A DNA stretch of 64,000 nt from Alectoria sarmentosa (taxonomy: Eukaryota > Ascomycota > Lecanoromycetes > Lecanorales > Parmeliaceae): NCBI GenBank assembly GCA_009733775.1, contig WOGZ01000028.1, forward strand, positions 62,001-126,000, written 5' to 3'. The translations under genes were made by a program, and so were the position numbers. Shown in pieces: positions 50,761-61,579 of the stretch (its first letter is position 1; every line of letters begins with the position of its first letter). The notes under the pieces are model-generated. The model did not search any database, was not told the DNA's origin, and was given only the letters and a program-made list of their open reading frames with translations.

Positions 50761-51326
50761 TTTTATGTAACTATTTTTCAAATAAAGTCTCTTTTTAAAT
50801 CAAAATTTTCAATCTTTAATCGAATAAGTTAAATTAATTAAATTGAATTCGATTAAGAGTATAAATATTTAGTAGACATTTTTCTTAACGCTTCATAGTA
50901 TTATTATTAAAAGATTAAAACGTGATCGTTTATTACGTCGTTATTCGTTTACGTTTACGTTTTCAAATTATAAACGCAACCTTGAAATGAAATATATTAT
51001 TAATAATGATTAAATAAAGATCGTCGAATAATTTGAAGATAATGAGAATAAGAATACAACGAACGTCGATATAAATGATAATAAAGAAAATATCTCTGAT
51101 CTCGAATCTCAAAAAATCGCGAACGTTGATAAATTAATAATCTTTAACGAGATCATTTGATGATTATCAAATAAAAAACCGCGAATATAATTAAACACGT
51201 AAATATTATCAAATTGTTAAGCAAAAAATCGCGAACATAATTAATATAAAAGTAATAAAAAATTATCGTTTTTCGTCGAAAAGTATCATAAAAACAAAAT
51301 GCATTGTTTATTATTTAAGTATCAAT

Positions 51327-51582
51327 TATTAAAAAAATCGTTATGTTAACATATTGTTAAGTTTATTATATTTATTTAATAAATAATATCTTATTAATGT
51401 TCATAACTTGACAAGTTTATAAATAATTAATTTTGATAAAAGAATTAATTAAATTACAATCACTCAAAATATGACGTTTTTAATGTATTATATTATCGAC
51501 ATTATTATGTCGCCTATTATGATCGTGTTATTTATTATAAACTTAACAAACATTTTATAATCAATCAATCGTACTTTCAATA
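51327..51582 (+). repeat. Family D LTR (3' end of the Gypsy remnant)
   Basis: 256 bp, collinear with 28754-29006 and preceded by the same TCAAT. It is strongly mutated at the ends (TATTAAAAAAATCG...TTTCAATA). Confidence 0.75.
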
Positions 51583-53262
51583 ATTAAATTATCATTTTTA
51601 TAAAAGCTTTTTTCATTTTTTCAATTTTTCAATGCATTATTTCGTGTAATTTTCTCGACTTTATTTATATTTTAATACGCAATTATATATAATTCATTGT
51701 TAATAAAGTCTTTTATAAATAATTAAGAGTATTTAAGATTTTAATTTTATCGTTACTTTTATTTTATATATTTTTCTTATAAAGATTTCATCGAATAATT
51801 ATTTTATTTAAATAATTTCACAAATCGTATTTTCAATTTAAAGATTAAGATAAAAGACGATTAATAAATATTAATATTTATTGAAACGATTATGATTAAT
51901 AATTATTATAATTCAAATAAGACGATTTCTGATAACTTTGAAAAAATGATTATTTAAATCGATATGAATTTTTTTTTAAAAAGATAATACGAAAGATTTA
52001 AATGAGATTTATCGTTTAATTTTCGATTATTTATTAAATAATGAAAATAATTAATATGAATTTTACTTATTTTTGATTTTGTTAAATTGTTATTATTTAT
52101 TTATTTTTAATTCGTTTTTAATAATGTTATAAAACGTATTCGTATTAAAATTTAATTGTTTAAGAAAATTAAAAAGAAAAATGTTTGCGAAAAATTCGAT
52201 AAAATGTATACGAATTTTAATATCTATTTTAATATAGGCAAATAAGAGTTGATTATATAGTAACAATTTTGTTATTTTAATATATTTAATAATATTTTAT
52301 ATATACGTATTAAAAAATTAAAATCATGCTAAATGCTTTATATTTTGATATAAATAAAATAATAGCTATAAAGAGAAATATATATTATAAAGTCATTTAT
52401 GTAAGTAATGCCAAGTCGCGCTAGGCTCAATCGAGTCGCGTATTAAAAAGATAGAATGAAATTATGACAATACGCACAAGAAATACGTTCATTTCGAGAA
52501 TTTTGTAATATATACGAATAGCGATTTAAGATCTTTTATATCTCAAAATTCTTTTATTTAAAACGTTTAACAATCACTTAATATTAACGTTTCACAATAA
52601 TTTAACGCAATAAATCTTTTTCAAACTCGTTAAATTTAATAAAATATTAAATTAAAATATTATTTTAAAAAGTTTAAATAATTATAAAGCGAATTTCGTT
52701 TTTATTATAAATTTTGATAAGATTTTTGATATATTTAACTTATATAAATATATTATAATATTAAATATAGCGTTTAACGTTAACGATAAATTTATCACGT
52801 TTATTCTCGTAATTAAAATTAAAATAACTTAAATCTTCAGCTCTTAACTTTTTTTATTATAATAAATTTAACGATTTTAAAATAACAATAACAGATTTTA
52901 CATTTTATATTACATTTTATATATTAATTTAAATAATTTATTATATAATAATAAATAAAGCGAGATTTATTTATAAATTAAGTGAAACTTTTTTGTTTTT
53001 CATTGTGTATAAAATCGAGTGAAACTTAGATTAATTTAAAAAGTCTTACTTTTCGAGAATAAATTATATAAAAAAGTTATTTATAAAGAAATTGTTAACG
53101 AAAAGAAATGTTAATAATTTAATAAATTAATGAATAATAATCGTGAATTGTTTAAAAATAGCACGAAATGTGTTTTTGTTAATAACTTAATTAAAAAGTT
53201 AAATAAAAAAGTTAATGAAATTAAAACGAGTATAAACACGTTAATTTTTATTAAAAGCTTCG
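51583..53262. other. AT-rich stretch without recognisable genes
   Basis: Nothing supportable except one less mutated patch at about 52400-52500 (contains AAGTCGCGCTAGGCTCAATCG). The open frames at 53130-53321 and 53111-53380 are overlapping chance frames that also run into the family E LTR. Confidence 0.5.
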
Positions 53263-53428
53263 TGTTACGGATATCTTTGGCAAGGAAGGAAGGAACGGAG
53301 AAGACGGAGATAACGTCATAGTAGAAGGCTAGGCAAACAATGTTAAATAATAAATTTCTCGATAGCTTCTCAATAATCAATCTTACACTTACAATTAGAA
53401 TTCTTGTTCGAGCACAGATCCCATAATA
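53263..53428 (+). repeat. 5' LTR, family E
   Basis: TGTTACGGATATC...CCCATAATA; the terminal CA has become TA. The same length as the 3' LTR, and preceded by CTTCG. Confidence 0.93.
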
Positions 53429-54059
53429 ATGATAATAACATCGAGTTTTGCAACAAGCACCATTTGATTGTTTATTTCAAATCATATACTCGATGTATCA
53501 ACAATCTTTATTGTATCAAAGATTTAATCCTTCATTTAACAATTCTTTTTATCACTTCTCAAAGATCGTTAATTTGGTTTTTTATGACGTAATCATATAA
53601 ACTTAACAATTATGAGACTTCATTGCTTTCGATTATCAATTCGAAAAATTCATTAATTAAATTATTCGAGAAATCGTTTAATATTTCATCAAAGATTTCT
53701 TCAAACCTGTTTAAATAGTTTTAAAATTTATTAAAAATCAACGGACACATTCTCATTTCTTTTTAATTAATTCTTTTTTCGAATTATAATAAACGTGATC
53801 GAAAGATTGAATTATCGATCGTGTTATTTTTCGAATTATAATTCGTATTTTTCAGGTAATCACATCTCAATTATATCGTCTTTTTGAAAATTCACCTTTC
53901 ATTAAAAATATATCACAATTTACACTTTTTACATTATTAATTATTATTCTCTCAAATTCGTTTAAATTTAAAATCTCTCATTTTATAAAAATCTTCGAAC
54001 ACATTATCAAAGATATTTTCGTAGAAAAAATTATTTATAAAGATTTTATCGATTCAATT

Positions 54060-55100
54060 ATGATATCAGAAGATCAATTTTAATAAAATATTAATTTTTT
54101 TTAATAGCAATGAATCGCATTGTAAGAATTATTACGAAATATATTCGATCAATAAGATCTTTCAAATCTTTTCGAAAAATCAGGTTTTATCGATAACGAA
54201 ATAATTTTCGGACATTCGAGATGAAATCTCGATGATTTTGATTTTTTCGATCTTATATATAACGATAAATTCGTAAAAAATGAAACGATTATCGAACATA
54301 TCGAAAAAGAAACTTATTTTCGTGACGTTTATTTTTTCATCAAATGAGTTCGAGATCTTGTTTTAATAAAAAATGTTGAAATAATATAAGAAAATTTGTG
54401 AATGAGTTTTCGAGGTATCGCGTTGAAATGATGAATGATAAAGTTTTTTATTATCGAAAAGCGGATTATTAAGTTAAAAAACGATATCGAAAAATGAGTT
54501 ATTTTATTGATTGATAAGTTCAAAGAGCTTATTATTATAATTATTAATGTTATTTTTTATAAACATTATATTATGCGTGACGCAATTTCTCGATGAGAGC
54601 CTCGAAAATATGTTTAAAAAATCTTGAAATCAATTAAGAATATAGGGATGATTTTCATTAAAAATTAATTCGATATTATATATAATGATCTTGATTTTAA
54701 ACTTCGATATGATGTTAAAAAACCTGAGAATTTCATTATAATGAATGTCTTTTTCACGATTCTTGATGATTGTAAGCATGAATGATAAGTTTACGTTAAC
54801 AAGCACGAAAGGATTTTCGAGAACGCTTCTGAAACTTCTTTTTAGGCGAATCGATCTCGTTTTTACGAAAGCAGGTTCATAGGACAATATGGTCAATACA
54901 ACAATTCTCTCAATCGTGTCGGAGATAATGGTCAATCGAATTTACGACTTGATTATTAAAAAGGGAACCGACTTTTGTATCAATATAAAGCGGTTTTCAT
55001 CTTATAGTCTCGTTATCTTATTTATCAAAACCCTCAAATTTATCAATTTTAATAATCTTTTCAATATCAAAATAAATCATTACAATCAAATTAATGTTTA
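54060..55100 (+). pseudogene. Gypsy E gag, degraded
   Basis: The plus strand reads YFRDVYFFIK, then MRDAISR-EPRKYV, MIFIKN, YNDLDFKLRYDVKKPENF and a basic, Gln/Asn-rich tail (RFIGQYGQYNNSLNR). Order and spacing fit a fungal Gypsy Gag: capsid-like core followed by an RNA-binding tail. Several stops lie where Trp or Gln is expected (TGG to TAG/TGA, CAA to TAA), the classic RIP pattern. The opposite-strand frame at 54630-54935 is a shadow. Confidence 0.75.
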
Positions 55101-55524
55101 AATGAAAATATAAAACCTCCGCCTCCTTTTCCTTTTCAACTTTCGAGATTTTAGATTATCGAATTTATAAATAAATTAGATTTTCGATCTAACAGATCTC
55201 AAAAATAACAATAATTTCATCCTTTTTTTTAATCGATTTTTAATAATCTAAACAAATCTTCTTATTTCATTCGCCTTAATCAATATAATTCGAAATTTCA
55301 TTTTTAATTTTAAAATCAATAATAAAAAGCTTATTAGGTTTTTGAAGATATAACGAAAAAGAGTACTTTCGACGACGAATATAAAAAATCTATTGAATTA
55401 TATCAATATTATGTTTTCGAAGATCAATTCGAGAATTTTCAAAAAGATTCTCAAGAATATAAAAAATTTTACGATAATAATTTTCATGATTATGACGGCA
55501 TAAACGATATACATTTCGTCAATA

Positions 55525-55612
55525 AGAAAATCAAGCATCTTTATAATAAATGTAATATGTCGTTTTCATCAAGGAACAAACTTTTTAAACATTTGCGAAG
55601 AACTTATCGGAA
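55525..55612 (+). pseudogene. C2H2-like zinc finger of Gypsy E, ligands mutated
   Basis: HLYNKCNMSFSSRNKLFKHL followed by RRTY corresponds to a C2H2 finger (CxxC...FxSRNxLxxHxxxxH) found between gag and protease in fungal Gypsy polyproteins. The first Cys is now Tyr and the last His is Tyr, both explained by C-to-T or G-to-A changes. Confidence 0.65.
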
Positions 55613-55627
55613 ACCCAAAATTTTCGA

Positions 55628-55716
55628 CGCAGTTTCCGGAGCTTCAGTTTCCGAAGCTTTCGAAGCAGTTTCCGGAGCTTCAATTTCCGGAGCTTCCGAA
55701 GCCGGCGGAACACCGA
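55628..55716 (+). repeat. GC-rich coding repeat (TTTCCGGAGCTTC)
   Basis: Short tandem units encode VSGAS/VSEAFEA-type repeats directly after the zinc finger, in the same open frame (55557-55835). The patch is notably less mutated than the surrounding polyprotein. Confidence 0.7.
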
Positions 55717-55859
55717 TCTCGTTTAAGAAATCCGCTGCCTTTATGACCAATAATGTTGAAATTATTACAATTATCCATTTTATCGTTGAATTACGTGATA
55801 TAATTATTAAATCGAATTATAATTTCCGCAATTAAAAATATATTATCTTTAAGATTCGA

Positions 55860-56170
55860 TATTCATCGGATTTTGAAACGAGAAAAAGCGATATTTCTTT
55901 GAATTTCGAATATGAAATTACTCTTAATGATCATGAATATCTTTTAAAAAATGTTTTTGGGTTAAAAATTAGGAAGATGATTTCATTTATATCGATATAA
56001 GGAGTGGAAAATAAAGTCGTTAACACGAATAAATATGTTATAATAATTATATATGTTAACGACGTTATTAATGGCATAATAAAAACAATTTGTTTCACGA
56101 TGAAGATATATTTTATAAACGATTTCAAGGTTAATATCCTTTTCGAAATGAATATTATAACGTTTTAAAA
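55860..56170 (+). pseudogene. Gypsy E protease region, degraded
   Basis: Readable text such as HEYLLKNVFGLKIRKM, VENKVVNTNKYVIIIIYV and FINDFKVNILFEMNII resembles the retropepsin region of fungal Gypsy elements (normally ...RGVG...TxEYvxxxxY...HxVDDLKANmLxGxDII). The catalytic DTG motif is not identifiable. Confidence 0.6.
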
Positions 56171-56879
56171 CATAATTATGAATTTAAAAGCGCGTATCGT
56201 CAAGCTCGATAAATGTTAAAGATTTAAAATATCGATCGACGTTATTATATAAATTTAATCACATTTCAAGCGCATTATTTATATCAAATCCTCGATTATT
56301 ATAATATCAAATATTATTACGAAAATATTTATCGCGTATAACGATATAATATCAAAGAATCGAGATTTCTTATTCGAGTTAGATTGTGTTTAAGATTTCA
56401 AATTCATAAATGAGATTTTAACTTACGTCGTAAATTTCATAATTTTAATAATATTAATTTATAATGTTATAATCATATTTGTTTATTTGTTTCGAAAAGT
56501 AAAATTTGAAACATTTTATAAATATAAGCAAGATAATACTTTTTTGATAATTTTTGTTAACGTATTTCTTATTATTGAAAACGTGAAATTATGAAAATTT
56601 AATCTCGTTAAAAACATCATGATAATAATTGTAATTTTTATCGGGTTAACATAAAAGCTTATGTTTGAAAATTCGGTTTTTGGGAATATAATTCCTAAAA
56701 TTATTATTTCTATAATTGAAACGTATAAGATTGAAAATTCGATGTCGAAGAATATTGTTTTTAAGATCATTATTTTTATAATTAAAACGTTCGAGATTCA
56801 AATTAATTTAAATCTCGAGCACGTAATGTTTAATGATATTATCGTTTATAATATTTTGAAAATAATCATTTAAATTGCT

Positions 56880-57720
56880 TCGATAATTGACGAATTTTTC
56901 GAAATTTGAAAAGATCAAGATATTATTATAAATATTTTTGAAAAGAAATGAATGCTCATATCTCTTAAGTTAGATTTTATATTTAAATCTTTTCGAATTT
57001 ATCTTGTTAATCAAAAAAATAAAAACGTTATTAATAAAATGTTTAATAAATTTTATGAGCAAAATAAAATGCAATAGATTAATTAATTTACGTTTTATAA
57101 TTATTTAATATTTGTGATATGAAAACAATTATTTGATGATTTTCGAAAAGGTCGGATTGTTATAAATATATAAGATCTTAACAAGATCATAAAATTCGAT
57201 TTTTATTCATTATCGTTGCAATCAAATATTATCTCTATTGTAATGAAATTTTTTTATATTTTTACGATGAATGAAAACGGTTATTTTCATCAATTTCTTA
57301 TTCGTTATAAAAATCGTTATAAGTTTATAATGATTTTTCATCGAAGATAAAAATAATATAATGTTACCTTTATGAAATATAAAAAATTATCGTTATATGT
57401 TTAAAAATAAACGAATAAGATTTTTAAGTTTATTCGAGAATTTGTTAAAGTTTATATAAATAATATAATCGTTTTTTCAAAAACGTTATTAAAGCATTTA
57501 AATCATTTGAGAAAAATGTTTATTCTTTTTCGTCAAAGAAGAATTAATCTTAATCTTAAAAAATCATTTTTAAATTATTTTTTCGTGATTCTTTTTGAGC
57601 AGCGAGTCGATTTTTTAAATTTATTCACATTCGAAAAAAAATTTGTTATTATTATAACATTTCGTTTTTCAAAAACCTTACGACAATTAAAGACTTTTTT
57701 AAAATTTATCAATTAATTTC
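56880..57720 (+). pseudogene. Gypsy E reverse transcriptase, degraded
   Basis: In order: GRIVINI-DLNKI (normally GRVVVNIRGLNKI), GYFHQFLIRYKNRYKF, YNVTFM, REFVKVYINNIIVFSKTL, HLNHLRKMFILFRQRRINL, EQRVDFLNL. The catalytic YIDD is YINN at 57453-57464: both Asp codons GAT are AAT. The open frame 57507-57716 is the intact C-terminal part of this domain and not a separate gene. Confidence 0.9.
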
Positions 57721-57879
57721 GATTATCGATATTTAAATACGCTTAATAAGCAAATTCTTTATAATAAAAAAAGACGAATCTTATTAAGAAAATATTCAAA
57801 AAATCAAAAAATTATTCTCGAAAGCGTCAATTCGATATTTCGTTTTACGAACTTATAAAAATAAAAATTCAAGCATTTA

Positions 57880-58400
57880 AGAATCTTTAAAAAGCATTTT
57901 TCAATTTCATCTTTTTAATACATTTCGATTTTAATCGTCGTTTTTATATCGATTTAAACGTTTTCAAAAAATAAGAATTCGTTATTATAATTTATTATAT
58001 AATTGATGATTTTAACGAACCTTTTCCGAGAATAAATATTTAATTAATAATGTTTTTCAATAAAATGCTCAATTAAATAAAATAAAATTATTGATTCACA
58101 AAATTTGAGATTGTCGAGATAATTTGAATAATAAAAAAAATATGATATATGATGAAATTCATTAAAAAATCGTTTATCGTGATATATATTAATTATTTTA
58201 TTATTGTATCGATATCTCGACAAATTAATCTCATTATCTCAAATATTAATAAGTTCAATTTACGCTTGATACGCGCTTTTTAATATTTATCGATATTTAA
58301 CCTTTTCGTGCGTTATAAAATAAGAAAAATGAACGTCGTTTTTAATGCTTTATCACATCTTTTAAAAAATCTTATTATCGTATTAAAAGACGATTCGAGA
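57880..58400 (+). pseudogene. Gypsy E RNase H, degraded
   Basis: Readable: QAFKNL-KAFFNFIFLIHFDFNRRFYIDL (normally ...LxHFDPxRxLyIDxDAS), FNKMLN-IK-NY (normally LSxxLxxAExNYWPTELE), then RLIRAF-YLSIFNLFVRYKIRKMNVVFNALSHL (normally VRHKxGKxNVVPDALSRL). Stops and D-to-N changes throughout. Confidence 0.85.
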
Positions 58401-58799
58401 ATATTGAAAGCTTTATATAAACAAGCAATGAAAATCATCGAATAAAACTTTTATTTCATGAAAAAGAAGTTATCTTTTAAGGAAACGAAGTTATTTATCA
58501 TTTATTATATTATTTTTATAAAAATGTTCGACGATTTTAAATTACGTTTCATTTTTGAATATATCAAAAATGAATAATGAAATAAGATTCTCGAAATAAT
58601 TCGAAAAATTGCGAAAGAAATTGTTTTAAATTAATTTAAAGAAATTTCATAATCTTTATAAAAATTTGTTATTTCACGATTTTTATAAGGTTTTGTTATT
58701 ATAAAAGAAGTTTCATCGTAATAAATCTCCGATTCTCATTTTAAAAATCTCATCGATAATCGATTAAGTTTTCGATTTAAAATTCGTGATGAATTAATT

Positions 58800-59690
58800 T
58801 ATTATACGAACTTTAATGATAATTGGAAAAAATTATATATTTTTAATGTATTAAAAAAAGAAATTTTCGAGTTGACTCACGATCGTTAATATTATAAAAG
58901 ATTTTATAAAATATATAATCAAATTGTGAACTTTATTTATATACGACATTTATCAAAACATTTTCGAATATACATAAATCATTATTCGAAATGTGAATTA
59001 AATCAAATCAAGCGTTATAAGTTTTATGAAAATATAATTTTCATTAACAAATTAAGAATTTCATTTCATATCATAATTATGAATTTCATAATCGCGCTTT
59101 CGTTGATAATAAACGATTTTAATAATTTATTTACGATAATAAATAAGTTTTTCAAAAGAATCTTATTAATATTTAAAAAGATTATTAACATTGTTATGAA
59201 ATGAGCGGATATTTTTTTTGCAAGTTTTATATAACAAAGATGGGGAATTTTTTATGTTATAATAAATGATAAAGATTCGAAATTCATATCAGATTTATGA
59301 TAAACGATTTTTTATAAATTAAAAACGAAAATTTTTATCTCAACGATTTATTATTTTCAAATAAATGAACAATTCGAACGTACGAATCAAATCATAAAGA
59401 TCGCGTTTCGCTATTTCATTACGTTTAATTTCGATGTTAATTAAATATTCATTTTTTTGTATCTTGTAAATAATTTGAATAATTCCAAAAACTAATTTAT
59501 TAAAATATTATCGAACGAAATTTTTTATGAGTTTAATGTTCGTGATACATTCGAATTATTTATTAAGTTGTTATAAAAAGATTTTAATCGTTTATAATAA
59601 ATGAAGCGAGAGCAAGTTAAAGATGCAATTGCATTTATAAACATTCTTATAAAGATTTATTACGATATATCTCATATAACCTTGAGGTTA
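58800..59690 (+). pseudogene. Gypsy E integrase, degraded
   Basis: The open frame 58926-59204 reads YIRHLSKHFRIYINHYSKCELNQIKRYKFY, the HHCC zinc-binding region and its linker. The catalytic core follows as FHIIIMNFIIALSLIINDFN (first catalytic Asp now Asn), then INDKDSKFISDL and EQFERTN-like text. It belongs to the single disrupted gag-pol and is not independent. Confidence 0.88.
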
Positions 59691-59799
59691 ACACGTAATA
59701 ACATAATATATTTGCGCTTGCATCATAAATACGAAATATCAAATCTTGATAATCGGAAATTATATTATTAAAGAATTAATTCGTTTCAAATATTCGAAA

Positions 59800-60200
59800 A
59801 GATGAGATTTCTCGTTTATTATTTAAAACTTTCTTTAATCATAAAAATTCATTTTATTATATCGATAATTCAATTAAAATTTGTTTTAAATGATGATTTA
59901 TATGAACGTTCTTATAACACGAATTCTTTTTTTATAAAAAAAAAAATCGAAAAAAACGTCGATTTCGATTTTTCTTTTAAGCATAAATCTTATAAGATCG
60001 AGCGATTTTTAAAACGACGTGATATCGAAAGAAATATTAAATATTTAATCAAATGAAAAAATTATGGTAATGAACATAATGTTTGATATCTCGTATATTC
60101 ATTTTAGAAAACACAAAATCTCATGAAGGAATGTGATGTTAGAATTGTTATAATAGCAAGTTTAAGAAAACGAGGTCGCCCTCACAAGGAAACAACTTTC
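59800..60200 (+). pseudogene. Gypsy E chromodomain and AT-hook-like tail, degraded
   Basis: The open frame 59802-60056 reads IKIHFIISIIQLKFVLNDD, FDFSFKHKSYKIERFLKRR, KYLIK; beyond a stop (TGA in place of TGG) it continues KNYGNEHNV. This is the linker and chromodomain of a chromovirus integrase (normally YxIHPVxxVxxLEP...YExExIL...YLVKWKGYxxxxxxW). Chromodomains of this class steer integration towards methylated histone H3. A KRGRPHK motif at 60168-60188 resembles an AT-hook core. Confidence 0.85.
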
Positions 60201-60571
60201 AAAAAATCTTTCGAAGAATCTTTCGAAGCTTTTCAAATTATTTTCATTAAAAGACGAGGACGTTTAAGGAGAATCAATCTTAAATCGCTTTGATGATCGA
60301 TGATTTTTGCGTGTAGATTGTGCTTACGTTCAATTTATACAATAAGGAACCTCAAAGCGTCAAGGGAAAAAGGAAGTTCTTGAAAAAGAATAAGTCTCAA
60401 ATCGATAGGAAGTTCTTGCTTCGAGTTACGGAATAGCTTTTTTATGCTGTTATGAACATAGCATAAAAAGAAAAGATTAAAATGAATTCCGGAAACGAAT
60501 TTCGGAACGAGCTTCTCTTACCTATATCTTTGTCACAACGAAGGCGCTGCTTTCTTGTTTTTTGTTGGCAT

Positions 60572-60737
60572 TGTTACGGATATCTTTGATAAGAAAGGAA
60601 GGAACGGAGAAGACGGAGATAACGTTATAGCAGAAGGTTAGGCAGACAGTGTTAAATAATAGATTTCTCGATAGCTTCTCAATAATCAATCTTACACTTA
60701 CAATCAGAATTCTTGTTCGGGCACAGATTCCATAACA
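60572..60737 (+). repeat. 3' LTR, family E
   Basis: TGTTACGGATATC...TTCCATAACA, with perfect TGTTA/TAACA ends, followed by CTTCG. About 400 bp upstream of it is only lightly mutated. Confidence 0.95.
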
Positions 60738-60742
60738 CTTCG

Positions 60743-61264
60743 ATAAATAATTGTGCTTTATAAAAATCTTGAAAATCGAATAATAATGTAATAAACATTG
60801 TTTTACGTAAAAGATTTTAATAAAGTCGTTAATTTAAAAGATTATAATAATTGTAATATCGTTTAATATTAAAATAACCTTTTTAACTTAAACGTAACAA
60901 TGAATTAATTTAACAAAAAGTTATTAAGACTTTTAAATAAAAATAACGTAAATAAAATAATCGATATAATAACGATAAATAAATAATAATGAAAACGATA
61001 ATAAAGATATTTTTAATTAATATAATTAATAGATAAAATAAGCGTTATTATTATTTTATTATAATAATAATTTAAATTAATAATATTTATAATATTTAAT
61101 TAATTTTATTTAAGAATTTTATTTAAGTATAAAGACGCTAGTATTATCATAATTTAGCATTTTAAAATACTTTTTATATTAAAAAAAATCTTTTATAGAA
61201 AACTTTTGCAAGCGATTTTATTTTAACAAAAACTTTGTTAATATATATTTAATTAAATGTTAAT
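60743..61264. other. AT-rich spacer between Gypsy E and the Rab gene island
   Basis: Very AT-rich, no feature seen. Base composition changes sharply to near-normal at about 61265. Confidence 0.5.
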
Positions 61265-61579
61265 TTATAATTTAACTCGTATTAGTGACGCTAAGGTAGT
61301 TGCAACAGAGAAGTCTCATTTTCATATATTCAATTACATTGTACCTAATCGAATATGACCGAAAGGTCGAATGGGGTAACAACAGTCCCGTTCTAAAATA
61401 TGGCTAAGGGGGTGGCCCCTCCGCATAGGAATACACATACACCTGGTTCATGCTTTGAAAAATTCATAATTTATAATGACTTTGACGTAGCATTGATAGT
61501 AACCCCATTATATCAGACGATATTAAGACAAGATACTCAGCCATTTGGGCAGAAACGTGCATACAGTCAATAAATATCT
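61265..61579 (-). other. 3' flank of the Rab gene
   Basis: Normal-composition DNA downstream of the stop codon, including a short GC-rich stretch (GGGGGTGGCCCC, about 61408-61420). It probably contains the 3' untranslated region and terminator. I could not place a polyadenylation signal with confidence. Confidence 0.4.

Larger units (their letters stand above)
46841..51582 (+). mobile_element. Gypsy (Ty3-type) remnant with internal deletion, C-type 5' end and D-type 3' end
   Basis: Gag and the start of reverse transcriptase are readable, but the text jumps at about 50760 from the reverse transcriptase N-terminus to the family D 3' end. RNase H, integrase and chromodomain are therefore missing. 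The two ends carry different LTR families (C at 46707, D at 51327), so this is either a chimaera of two elements or two fragments joined by deletion. Confidence 0.65.
53263..60737 (+). mobile_element. Complete Gypsy chromovirus LTR retrotransposon, family E (7.5 kb)
   Basis: 166-bp LTRs (53263-53428 and 60572-60737) in direct orientation are flanked by CTTCG on both sides (53258-53262 and 60738-60742). The order gag, C2H2-like finger, protease, reverse transcriptase, RNase H, integrase, chromodomain identifies a fungal Ty3/Gypsy chromovirus. It is inactive: stops interrupt all domains, and the reverse transcriptase catalytic Asp pair is Asn-Asn. I count 13 differences between the LTRs, all transitions. 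A second copy starts at 63664. Confidence 0.95.

Noticed and set aside
61293..61310. GTTGCAACAGAG word shared with the family C LTR
   Set aside because: Only about 12 bp are shared and no surrounding similarity was found, so this is treated as chance.
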